Source: an uncultured Actinomycetes bacterium
Lineage (GTDB): Bacteria > Actinomycetota > Actinomycetes > Nanopelagicales > Nanopelagicaceae
Direction of reading: 5' to 3'
Length of the DNA: 24,547 nucleotides
NCBI GenBank assembly: GCA_903822245.1
Contig: CAIJOE010000142.1
Span: 1-24,547 of the forward strand
The notes beneath the pieces were generated by a model. That model did not search any database and was not told the DNA's origin. It was given only the letters and a program-made list of their open reading frames with translations. Position numbers and translations under genes: made by a program. This document shows positions 1 through 6,805 of the stretch, one piece after another (position 1 is the stretch's first letter; every line of letters starts with the position of its first letter).

Positions 1-93
1 GCAACTTTCTTTTTTCATTTTTTTATGTGTTTTGGCACTTTCAAGTGAATATATTTCGCAAATCTTTTGCAAAATTCACAAAAATTAGGAAAT
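1..93. other. AT-rich intergenic left edge
   Basis: This stretch lies downstream of the MFS gene on the minus strand and is very AT-rich. It contains the palindrome CACTT-TC-AAGTG at 36-47 and a small GCAAA/TTTGC stem at 58-70. On the minus strand an ATG at 15-17 opens a frame (Met-Lys-Lys-Glu-Ser-Cys) that runs off the window, so a further minus-strand gene may begin here. Six codons are too few to identify it. No convincing GC-rich terminator with a T-run follows the MFS stop. Confidence 0.3.
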
Positions 94-1398
94 TTACTGA
101 TCAGTTTCGCTATTTTCGGGCGAATTTCGGTCTGCTAGCCGAATTTTTCGCTGTTCAACGGCAAATTCATTGGTTCGGACATCATATTTTCGGAATTTCG
201 GCAGTGCAGAGCCCGCTAAGACAACAAATCCGACGCAAAGAAGTCCGCCACTGACTACTGATGTTCGCAAATTAGTCCATGCGGCAACACCACCGGCGCG
301 CATTTGGCCCCCAAGTGGGCCAACGGAATAGGAAAGTAATTCGATTCCTGCCAACCTTCCACGCAGATGATCCGGGATTGATTGGTTCCAAATTGCGCCA
401 CGAAATAGTGCGCTGACCATATCTGATGCCCCAGCCATGGCCAAGAAAAATATTATTAAGAACAGTGAATGGGTGGCCCCAGCCAAAGTTATTGCCGCAC
501 CCCAGCCAATTGCCGCAACCATCACGGCAAAACCGTGATGCGGATAATTCTTTATCCAACCGCTAGTCAAAGTTACGATGATTGAGCCAATTGTTCCTGC
601 GGCATAGAACAGGCCCAAAGCCCAGCGGGCGTGCATTTGATCAGCCCAAAATGGGAAGAGTGCATTTGGCATGGCAAAGAACATGGCACAGAGATCAACG
701 ATGTATGTGCCGAGTAAATCTTTGCGAGAGGCAGCATATTTAATGCCCTCAAAGAGGCTAGAGATCGTGGACATTGAATCGGCATCACTAGTTGGGATCG
801 GTGCGACAGATCTAACTCGAAGAAGTAGCGTGATGGAAATAATGAAGGTGGCGATATCGACCAAGTAGGCAGTAGAGATTCCAGAAGTGGCAAGCAAGAT
901 TCCAGCAATTGATGGACCAACGATCACGCCAAATTGCCAGCGCAATGACATCAGGGCACTTGCTGCTGGCAGGTCATCATGTCCCACCAATCTTGGCAAG
1001 ATTGCATCGGCACTTGGCCGTTGCAAACCATCAAGGGCCGAGAAGCACCCGGCCACAACGTAGAGCCAGATCAAATGCGGCTTTTCTAATCTTGAATTTA
1101 CAACCAGCGTTAGGACCATGAGCATCAGCACGAATTCGGTGGTGATGATCATCTTCTTGCGATCTACACGATCAGCTAAAACCCCGCCATAGAGGCCAAA
1201 AATAATTAGGGGGATTAGTTGGACTGCGCCCATTGCGCCAACTGCAATATAGGAGTTGGTTAGCTCCTTGATTTGAAAGGGCAACGCCACATAAGTGACC
1301 ATCGATCCTAAATAGGTGATCAGCCCAGAGAGCCAGAGGTTCTTAAAATCTGGGTATTTACGCAGTGGAGTGAGATCAACTGCAAATCTTTTTAGCAC
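94..1398 (-). CDS. MFS transporter, probable drug/metabolite exporter (DHA3/EntS-like)
   Basis: A 434-residue integral membrane protein with about twelve hydrophobic segments, the usual size for the major facilitator superfamily. The loop after the second segment carries motif A (GGVLADRVDRKK, residues 71-82), which marks proton-coupled MFS transporters. The overall pattern resembles the enterobactin-exporter/MFS_3 group, so export of a small hydrophobic or siderophore-like compound is likely, but the substrate cannot be read from sequence. The hydrophilic tail after the last membrane segment (about 30 residues) is charged and probably cytoplasmic. The start is GTG, with no Shine-Dalgarno. 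A TAGATT hexamer lies six bases upstream (1405-1410), which suggests a leaderless transcript. It sits 22 bp downstream of panB on the same strand, so read-through from panB is also possible. Confidence 0.85.
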   Translation of the reverse strand: MLKRFAVDLTPLRKYPDFKNLWLSGLITYLGSMVTYVALPFQIKELTNSYIAVGAMGAVQLIPLIIFGLYGGVLADRVDRKKMIITTEFVLMLMVLTLVVNSRLEKPHLIWLYVVAGCFSALDGLQRPSADAILPRLVGHDDLPAASALMSLRWQFGVIVGPSIAGILLATSGISTAYLVDIATFIISITLLLRVRSVAPIPTSDADSMSTISSLFEGIKYAASRKDLLGTYIVDLCAMFFAMPNALFPFWADQMHARWALGLFYAAGTIGSIIVTLTSGWIKNYPHHGFAVMVAAIGWGAAITLAGATHSLFLIIFFLAMAGASDMVSALFRGAIWNQSIPDHLRGRLAGIELLSYSVGPLGGQMRAGGVAAWTNLRTSVVSGGLLCVGFVVLAGSALPKFRKYDVRTNEFAVEQRKIRLADRNSPENSETDQ

Positions 1399-1420
1399 GG
1401 GGTTAATCTATTGAAAAAGA

Positions 1421-2215
1421 CTAATCAAAACTCTGTTCTGGGCCCGGGAATTGGCCAGATGCCACATCATTTGCCCACTCTTTGGTGGCGTTAGTCATCT
1501 CTTGCCTTAAGTTTCGATAGGCCTTGGCCAACTTGGGCGCGCTCGGAGTTAATCCCATCAAATCAGTCCAAACTAATACCTGGGCGTCACATCCATTGCC
1601 GGCGCCAATTCCGATAACTGGAATTGTTAATTCCTGGGCAATTTCGCGAGCCAAATCTTGTGGAACTAATTCCAAGACCAAAGCAAATACTCCCGCACTT
1701 TGCAGGGCTCTAGCATCGGCTTTAATTCGCTGCCCATCTTGCCCGCGACCTTGAACTTTAAAACCACCTAGGGCGTGGACAGATTGCGGTGTAAGACCAA
1801 GGTGTCCCATTACTGGGATTCCTGATTCAATCAGCGATTTAATTTGGGCAACGATTCGCGCCCCGCCTTCTAGTTTCACGGCATGGGCTTTTGCTTCTTT
1901 AAAAAATCTAATGCCAGTTGCCAGGGCTTGCTCCGGGCCAGATTCATAAGAGCCAAATGGAAAGTCGGCCACCACAAGGGCGCGCGAAGTGGATTTAACT
2001 ACTGCTCTAGTTAGTGGGATTAATTCATCGACGGTGACTGGAATGGTATTTTCTTCACCGAAGAAATTATTGCCGGCGCTATCGCCCACAAGCAGGACCG
2101 GGATTTGGGCTTGATCAAAAATTGAGGCGCTCATTTGTTCATAGCTGGTGAGCATGGCCCATTTTTCGCCGCGCTTTTTCATGGCAGCTAAATCCGAGAT
2201 GGTAATTCGGCTCAT
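1421..2215 (-). CDS. panB: 3-methyl-2-oxobutanoate hydroxymethyltransferase (ketopantoate hydroxymethyltransferase)
   Basis: PanB makes ketopantoate from alpha-ketoisovalerate and 5,10-methylene-tetrahydrofolate, the first committed step of pantothenate and coenzyme A synthesis, in the cytoplasm. The 264-residue length equals the E. coli enzyme. Metal-binding aspartates are in place (LLVGDSAGNN, D45; VVADFPFG, D84), as are the VKLEGG segment (K114, E116) and the catalytic glutamate of LELVPQ (E182, normally LECVP). The ATG start is preceded by AGAGGAGT at 2221-2228 on the minus strand, a strong ribosome site. A TTGCTA-18-TACAAT promoter candidate lies at 2265-2294. The gene is divergent from nadE, so two cofactor pathways (CoA and NAD) share one 68-bp intergenic region. 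Confidence 0.97.
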   Translation of the reverse strand: MSRITISDLAAMKKRGEKWAMLTSYEQMSASIFDQAQIPVLLVGDSAGNNFFGEENTIPVTVDELIPLTRAVVKSTSRALVVADFPFGSYESGPEQALATGIRFFKEAKAHAVKLEGGARIVAQIKSLIESGIPVMGHLGLTPQSVHALGGFKVQGRGQDGQRIKADARALQSAGVFALVLELVPQDLAREIAQELTIPVIGIGAGNGCDAQVLVWTDLMGLTPSAPKLAKAYRNLRQEMTNATKEWANDVASGQFPGPEQSFD

Positions 2216-2264
2216 TATTTACTCCTCTTACTCAAGGCCCAAACTGGGTCCCTGGCACATAGAA

Positions 2265-2294
2265 ATTGTATTACCCTCGACTTATGAGTAGCAA
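2265..2294 (-). promoter_or_regulatory. Candidate sigma-70-type promoter of panB, overlapping the nadE start
   Basis: Read on the minus strand, TTGCTA (2289-2294) and TACAAT (2265-2270) are separated by 18 bp, matching four and five of six consensus bases. Initiation would fall near 2258, leaving a leader of about 40 bases with the AGGAGT ribosome site. The -35 box lies inside the first codons of nadE. On the plus strand, TATTAC at 2269-2274 overlaps the same -10 and lies nine bases before the nadE ATG, so the two promoters may exclude each other. Confidence 0.45.
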
Positions 2295-3984
2295 CAGCGG
2301 GCAGCTTCGAATCGCCCTGGCACAAGTAAACCCAACTGTGGGCGAGCTGGCGGGCAATAGCGATTTGATTTGTGAATATGCAAATAAAGCAAGTGCGGCT
2401 GGTGCACATGTTCTGCTTTTGCCTGAGATGGTAATTACCGGTTACCCAGTTGAAGATTTAGCCCTTCGCCAAACTTTTAGAACGGCCAGCCGAGCTGCGC
2501 TAAGCGCGCTAGCCAAGCGTTTAGCTGGAGAGGGCCATGGCCAAATGCTCGCAGTTGTTGGCTACCTAGATCAAAGTGCGGATAACAAACCACAAAATGC
2601 GGTTGCCTTAATTCATGATGGAAAAATAGTTGCTAAATACATCAAGCACCACCTACCTAATTATGGTGTCTTTGATGAATACCGAAACTTTGTTCCCGGC
2701 ACCCAATCACTAGTGGTTCGCTTCCACGGCATCGATATTGCAATTGCCATTTGCGAAGATATTTGGCTAGATCAAGGTCCGGTTTCAGAGTTAGCAAAGC
2801 GCACCCCAGGTTTAGTGCTGGTTGCAAATGGCAGTCCATTTGAACGAAGCAAGGTTGATGTTCGACTAGAGCTAGTTAAATCTCGCGCCCAATTTATTGG
2901 CGCCCCCCTTGCCTATGTGAATATGACTGGCGCCCAAGATGATTTGGTTTTTGATGGCGATAGCATCGTGGCAACGGCAAATGGTGATGTCTTAGTTCGT
3001 GCCCCACAGTTCTTTGATGGAATGGTGACGGCTGATCTAGATCTTAAAGTTGCTAGCAGCCAACCAGATGTTGTTATTAGCCAAGAGCCAGTAGCACCTT
3101 ATGCGAAATTAACTCACGGCAAGGCCCAACGTCTTTCGGATCCGGCCCAAATTTGGCAGGCGCTAGTTGTGGGTCTTCGTGACTATGTGGAGAAAAATAA
3201 ATTCCCTTCAGTATTACTTGGACTTTCTGGCGGAATCGATTCGGCAGTAGTGGCGGCAATCGCGGCAGATGCGATCGGTGCCAAGCGGGTTTATGGCGTG
3301 GGACTTCCCAGCCGCTACTCCTCAGATCATTCACTCTCTGATGCCGCAGAGCTGGCTAAGAAAATTGGGCTTAACTATCGGGTAATTGAAATTGAACCAA
3401 TGGTTGCCACCTATCTTTCTAATCTTGGTTTAACTGGCGTGGCCGAAGAGAACTTGCAGGCCAGAGTTCGCGGCACCACCTTGATGGGGCTTTCAAACCA
3501 AGAGGGCCATCTAGTTCTAGCCACTGGAAATAAGTCAGAGTTAGCAGTTGGTTACTCAACACTTTATGGCGATGCGGTGGGCGGCTATGCCCCGATTAAA
3601 GATCTATTTAAAGTCGATGTTTGGGAGCTGGCAAAGTGGCGAAATAGCTATGCCCAAAAGCGTGGAACGGTTGGCCCAATTCCAGAGAATTCAATTTCCA
3701 AAGAACCCAGCGCCGAACTTCGCCCGGGTCAAAAGGACAGCGACTCCTTGCCAGATTATGAAGTCTTAGACAAAATCCTAAATATTTATATTGATGAAGA
3801 TCTTGGGCTTGAGGGAGTGCTAGCTGCCGGCTTTGATGAGGAGTTGGCCACTAAGACCATTCGAATGGTGGACTTTGCTGAATATAAGCGCCGCCAATAC
3901 CCACCTGGCACCAAGATTTCCAAGCGTGCCTTTGGCAAAGACCGCAGACTGCCGATCACCTCTGCCTGGCGTGAGCATAAATAA
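2284..3984 (+). CDS. nadE: Glutamine-dependent NAD+ synthetase
   Basis: Catalyses the last step of NAD synthesis, amidating nicotinic acid adenine dinucleotide with ammonia released from glutamine. Residues 1-265 form a carbon-nitrogen hydrolase (glutaminase) domain with the Glu-Lys-Cys triad: E48 (LLLPEMV), K121 (KYIKHHLPNYG) and C157 (IAICEDIW). Residues from about 285 to the end form the adenylating synthetase domain with the PP-loop LSGGIDS at 314-320. The chosen ATG gives 566 residues beginning MSSNSGQLRIALAQ, which fits the family N-terminus. A TTG six codons upstream (2266) is open but unlikely. No Shine-Dalgarno is visible, and TATTAC nine bases before the ATG allows a leaderless message. 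It is shorter than the roughly 680-residue mycobacterial enzyme and belongs to the more compact two-domain type. Confidence 0.95.
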   Translation: MSSNSGQLRIALAQVNPTVGELAGNSDLICEYANKASAAGAHVLLLPEMVITGYPVEDLALRQTFRTASRAALSALAKRLAGEGHGQMLAVVGYLDQSADNKPQNAVALIHDGKIVAKYIKHHLPNYGVFDEYRNFVPGTQSLVVRFHGIDIAIAICEDIWLDQGPVSELAKRTPGLVLVANGSPFERSKVDVRLELVKSRAQFIGAPLAYVNMTGAQDDLVFDGDSIVATANGDVLVRAPQFFDGMVTADLDLKVASSQPDVVISQEPVAPYAKLTHGKAQRLSDPAQIWQALVVGLRDYVEKNKFPSVLLGLSGGIDSAVVAAIAADAIGAKRVYGVGLPSRYSSDHSLSDAAELAKKIGLNYRVIEIEPMVATYLSNLGLTGVAEENLQARVRGTTLMGLSNQEGHLVLATGNKSELAVGYSTLYGDAVGGYAPIKDLFKVDVWELAKWRNSYAQKRGTVGPIPENSISKEPSAELRPGQKDSDSLPDYEVLDKILNIYIDEDLGLEGVLAAGFDEELATKTIRMVDFAEYKRRQYPPGTKISKRAFGKDRRLPITSAWREHK

Positions 3985-4010
3985 GCTGGGCCGATTAATT
4001 TTCGAGTAAT

Positions 4011-4039
4011 TTGCAAGTTATTTGCGACTAGACAATAAA
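4011..4039 (+). promoter_or_regulatory. Candidate promoter for the metY-metX unit
   Basis: TTGCAA (4011-4016) and AATAAA (4034-4039) are 17 bp apart, each matching four of six consensus bases. Transcription would start around 4045, just before the first paired element of the SAM-IV aptamer, as expected for a riboswitch-controlled leader. The AT-rich run at 4041-4052 lies between promoter and aptamer. Confidence 0.4.
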
Positions 4040-4062
4040 GTTTTTCTTTTCTAAAGTACTCC

Positions 4063-4170
4063 CAGGTCACGAGTTCCAAGTATTAGCCCCGGCTTATTGG
4101 ACGGCAACCCTCCACCACGGTGGGGTGCTCCGGGTGAAGACCAGGTCGATTGCAAAGTGCAATCGTCAAG
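4063..4170 (+). ncRNA. SAM-IV riboswitch aptamer upstream of metY
   Basis: The leader matches the actinobacterial SAM-IV consensus that I know, part by part. P1 pairs GGTC (4065-4068) with GACC (4139-4142), and the conserved ACGAG follows its 5' strand. P2 pairs CCAA (4076-4079) with TTGG (4097-4100). The invariant CGGCAACCCTCC (4102-4113) leads into the P3 hairpin, and the P2 loop CCCGG (4088-4092) can form the pseudoknot with CCGGG (4130-4134). A perfect 8-bp hairpin 3' of P1 (4147-4154 with 4158-4165, loop AAG) fits the P5 element that SAM-IV has outside its core. SAM-IV RNAs typically precede metY or metX and turn them off when S-adenosylmethionine is plentiful, which fits both genes here. 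Confidence 0.9.
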
Positions 4171-4173
4171 CGT

Positions 4174-4216
4174 GGGTAATTCGAGCAATCAATTTACCCC
4201 CTTATTTTCTGGGAGG
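4174..4216 (+). promoter_or_regulatory. Candidate translational expression platform of the SAM-IV riboswitch
   Basis: Between aptamer and metY start, GGGTAA (4174-4179) can pair with TTACCC (4194-4199). The same C-run (4197-4201) can instead pair with GGG of the ribosome site GGGAGG (4211-4216). The two pairings exclude each other, so the region could switch the ribosome site between open and closed. No stem followed by a T-run is present, which argues against a transcription terminator. The direction of switching with SAM is inferred from the family, not from the sequence. Confidence 0.35.
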
Positions 4217-4222
4217 TTTGTT

Positions 4223-5527
4223 ATGTCATATTCATTCGAAACTTTGCAAGTGCACGCCGGTCAAGTTCCCGATCCAACAACGGGCGCTCGCGCGCTACCG
4301 CTCTATCAAACAACGGCTTATCAATTTCGCGATACCAAGCATGCTGCAGATCTATTTGGTCTAGCAGAGCTTGGAAATATCTACACCCGCATCATGAACC
4401 CAACTCAAGATGCTGTTGAACAAAGAATTGCAGCTCTTGAAGGTGGCGTGGCCTCCCTTCTAGTTGCTTCAGGCTCGGCTGCCACAACTTATGCAATTCT
4501 AAATGTGGCCGAAAATGGCGATCACATTGTTTCTTCACCAAGTCTTTACGGTGGAACTTACAATCTATTCCACTACACCTTAAAGAAGTTTGGTATCGAA
4601 GTTACCTTCGTTGAAGATCCATCAGATCCAGCATCATGGCAAGCTGCGGTTCGCCCAAACACCAAAGCATTTTTTGGCGAGACGATTGCTAATCCAAAGA
4701 ATGAAATCTTGGATATCAAGACCATTGCTGATCTAGCACATAAAAACAACGTGCCACTAATCGTGGATAACACCGTTGCCACTCCTTTCCTAATTCGTCC
4801 AATCGAATATGGCGCAGATGTAGTTGTTCACTCTGCAACCAAGTTCCTTTCTGGCCATGGAAACTCGGTAGTCGGTGCAATTGTTGATGCCGGTACTTTT
4901 GACTATGCCAAGCACCCAGATCGCTTCCCAGGATTTAATCAACCTGATGAGAGCTATCACGGTTTGGTTTATGCCCAAGCACTTGGCGTTGGTTCTGCCT
5001 TTGGCGCCAACCTTTCTTACATCTTCCGCATTCGCCTAACCTTGCTTCGAGATATGGGAGCTGCGGTAAGCCCATTTAATGCTTGGTTGTTGGCTCAGGG
5101 ACTTGAAACACTCTCACTGCGCATTGAGCGCCATGTGCAAAATGCTCAAGAACTTGCCCTGTGGTTAGAAGCCCAACCACAAGTTGAGAGCGTTAACTAT
5201 GCATCACTTAAGTCCAGCAAATACAACGCCCTTGCAACCAAATATGCCCCAAAGGGCAGTGGCTCTGTTCTCTCCTTTGAAATCAAGGGGGGTATTGAAG
5301 CCGGAAAGAAGTTTGTGGAGGCACTTAAGTTGCACTCACATGTGGCAAATATTGGTGATGTTCGTTCGCTAGTAATTCACCCAGCTTCAACAACTCACTC
5401 TCAATTATCACCAGCAGAGCAAGCAACCGCTGGTGTGACACCAGGGCTTATTCGCCTTTCAGTCGGTATTGAAAATATCGCTGATATCAAGGCCGATATT
5501 CTTATCGGTTTTGCAGCTGCTAAATAA
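4223..5527 (+). CDS. metY: O-acetylhomoserine aminocarboxypropyltransferase (O-acetylhomoserine sulfhydrylase)
   Basis: A cytoplasmic, PLP-dependent enzyme of the Cys/Met metabolism family that makes homocysteine directly from O-acetylhomoserine and sulfide. The ATG at 4223 follows GGGAGG at 4211-4216 and gives 434 residues, the normal size. The reading frame is open further upstream, but that part is the riboswitch. Conserved features are YTRIMNPTQD (54-63), the cofactor-stacking region SGSAATTYA (83-91), VDNTVATP (181-188), and the Schiff-base lysine K207 in HSATKFLSGHGN. The C-terminal segment with SLVIHPASTTHSQL is typical of MetY rather than MetB. metX follows after 29 bp, so substrate maker and user are co-transcribed under the SAM-IV switch. 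Together they form a direct-sulfhydrylation route that needs no cystathionine step. Confidence 0.95.
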   Translation: MSYSFETLQVHAGQVPDPTTGARALPLYQTTAYQFRDTKHAADLFGLAELGNIYTRIMNPTQDAVEQRIAALEGGVASLLVASGSAATTYAILNVAENGDHIVSSPSLYGGTYNLFHYTLKKFGIEVTFVEDPSDPASWQAAVRPNTKAFFGETIANPKNEILDIKTIADLAHKNNVPLIVDNTVATPFLIRPIEYGADVVVHSATKFLSGHGNSVVGAIVDAGTFDYAKHPDRFPGFNQPDESYHGLVYAQALGVGSAFGANLSYIFRIRLTLLRDMGAAVSPFNAWLLAQGLETLSLRIERHVQNAQELALWLEAQPQVESVNYASLKSSKYNALATKYAPKGSGSVLSFEIKGGIEAGKKFVEALKLHSHVANIGDVRSLVIHPASTTHSQLSPAEQATAGVTPGLIRLSVGIENIADIKADILIGFAAAK

Positions 5528-5556
5528 CTACTAAGTAACTAATAAATAAATAGCAG

Positions 5557-6657
5557 ATGAGTGCTGATTTTAATTCTCACGTTACCGGGGCCTGGCTTGA
5601 AAGCCAGGAACCCGGTGACAGGCAATTCCTAAAAATTGGCGATCTAGAACTTGAATCTGGTGAAAAACTTCTTGATACCAAGATTGCTTATCAAACTTGG
5701 GGAGAGCTAAACCCAACTGGCGATAATGCAATTTTAGTAAATCATGCATTGACGGGTTGGTCAGATGTTACGGGTTGGTGGCCTTCGATGGTTGGCCCTG
5801 GGCTGCCACTTGATACTGATAAATATTTTGTAATTTGCCCTAATGTAATTGGCGGTTGTCAGGGAAGTACTGGCCCCTCATCAATTGCTCCTGATGGAAA
5901 ACGTTTTGGTGGCAGGTTTCCAAGTATCACCATTCGCGACATGGTGGCAGCCGAACTTGCACTTACTAAAGCCCTAGGAATCTCGAAATATGTTTTGGCA
6001 GTAGGCCCATCCTTAGGTGGCATGCGCTCACTTGAATGGGCGATTCAATATCCTGATCTAGTTGGCGCAATCTGCACGATTGGCTCATCAGCGGTAGCTA
6101 CCGGAGATCAGATTGGGGCGGCTTCAATTCAAATTCGTGCTATCAAAACTGATCGGCACTACAACAACGGTGATTACTACGAGCAGGAAGTTGGACCAAC
6201 CGAGGGGATGGGAATTGCTAGAAGGATTGCCCATCTGACTTACCGAACTGAATCTGAGATGGATGTTCGCTTTGGCCGCGAGCTACAAGGCGATGACACT
6301 GGTCGCTACGCCGTGGAGTCCTACCTAGATCATCAAGCCCAAAAGTTGGCCAAGCGATTTGATGCCAATACTTATATTGCACTTACCGAGGCGATGAACT
6401 CCCATGATGTGGGTCGAGATCGCGGCGGGGTGGCCCAGGCACTTGCCACGATCACAATCCCAGTAGTTGTTGTTTCAATTGATAGCGACCGACTCTTCCC
6501 ACCACGCTTGCAAGAAGAAATTGTGGAGTTGACCCCAACAGCCCTGCCTGTGGTGACGATTTCTTCCCCATTTGGCCACGATGGATTCCTAATTGATGTT
6601 GAAGCCGTTGGAAACGTGCTTAGGACTGCCATAAAGCTCGGGGAATCTTCCAAATAG
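5557..6657 (+). CDS. metX: Homoserine O-acetyltransferase
   Basis: Transfers an acyl group, normally acetyl from acetyl-CoA, to L-homoserine, supplying the substrate of MetY. It is an alpha/beta-hydrolase-fold protein of 366 residues. The catalytic triad can be placed at S152 (VGPSLGGMRSLEW), D311 (DSDRLFPP) and H341 (SPFGHDGFLID), with the usual NHALTGWSDV segment (62-71) and VIGGCQGSTGP (97-107). The nucleophile elbow is GPSLGG where most relatives have GGSMGG. Acetyl versus succinyl specificity cannot be settled from sequence alone, but MetY as neighbour favours acetyl. The ATG start has only a weak ribosome site, so coupling to metY translation is plausible. Confidence 0.95.
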   Translation: MSADFNSHVTGAWLESQEPGDRQFLKIGDLELESGEKLLDTKIAYQTWGELNPTGDNAILVNHALTGWSDVTGWWPSMVGPGLPLDTDKYFVICPNVIGGCQGSTGPSSIAPDGKRFGGRFPSITIRDMVAAELALTKALGISKYVLAVGPSLGGMRSLEWAIQYPDLVGAICTIGSSAVATGDQIGAASIQIRAIKTDRHYNNGDYYEQEVGPTEGMGIARRIAHLTYRTESEMDVRFGRELQGDDTGRYAVESYLDHQAQKLAKRFDANTYIALTEAMNSHDVGRDRGGVAQALATITIPVVVVSIDSDRLFPPRLQEEIVELTPTALPVVTISSPFGHDGFLIDVEAVGNVLRTAIKLGESSK

Positions 6658-6689
6658 GACACGCTCGAGGGCTCATTGAGGCTTTTCGA

Positions 6690-6720
6690 TGTGCAAATTG
6701 GGCTGTGGACAAATTATAAT
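6690..6720 (+). promoter_or_regulatory. Promoter of sigA with perfect TATAAT -10
   Basis: A perfect TATAAT lies at 6715-6720, 85 bases before the sigA GTG. The -35 region is poor (TGCAAA at 6692-6697 with 17-bp spacing is the best placed), so a sigma-70-type promoter dominated by its -10 is likely. Predicted initiation is around 6727, giving a leader of about 80 bases that includes a tandem repeat. Confidence 0.55.
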
Positions 6721-6736
6721 ATCGTCAGGTTCCACT

Positions 6737-6758
6737 AGCAGTAAAAAAGCAGTAAAAA
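6737..6758 (+). repeat. Perfect tandem 11-bp repeat in the sigA leader
   Basis: AGCAGTAAAAA occurs twice in immediate succession (6737-6747 and 6748-6758) inside the predicted 5' untranslated region of sigA. The unit is about one helical turn, so both copies face the same side of the DNA. A protein site, a transcription-slippage remnant or an RNA element are all possible. Confidence 0.8.
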
Positions 6759-6805
6759 TTAAAATTGCTGATCCGAACAGAGGTCAGAAAATCAAAGGAT
6801 GATAC

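Noticed and set aside
4097..4222. Upstream extension of metY
   Set aside because: This is the SAM-IV riboswitch RNA; the true ATG has a strong ribosome site at 4211-4216.
6658..6690. Possible terminator after metX
   Set aside because: The GCTC-ATT-GAG stem followed by CTTTT is only three or four base pairs with a bulge, too weak to call.
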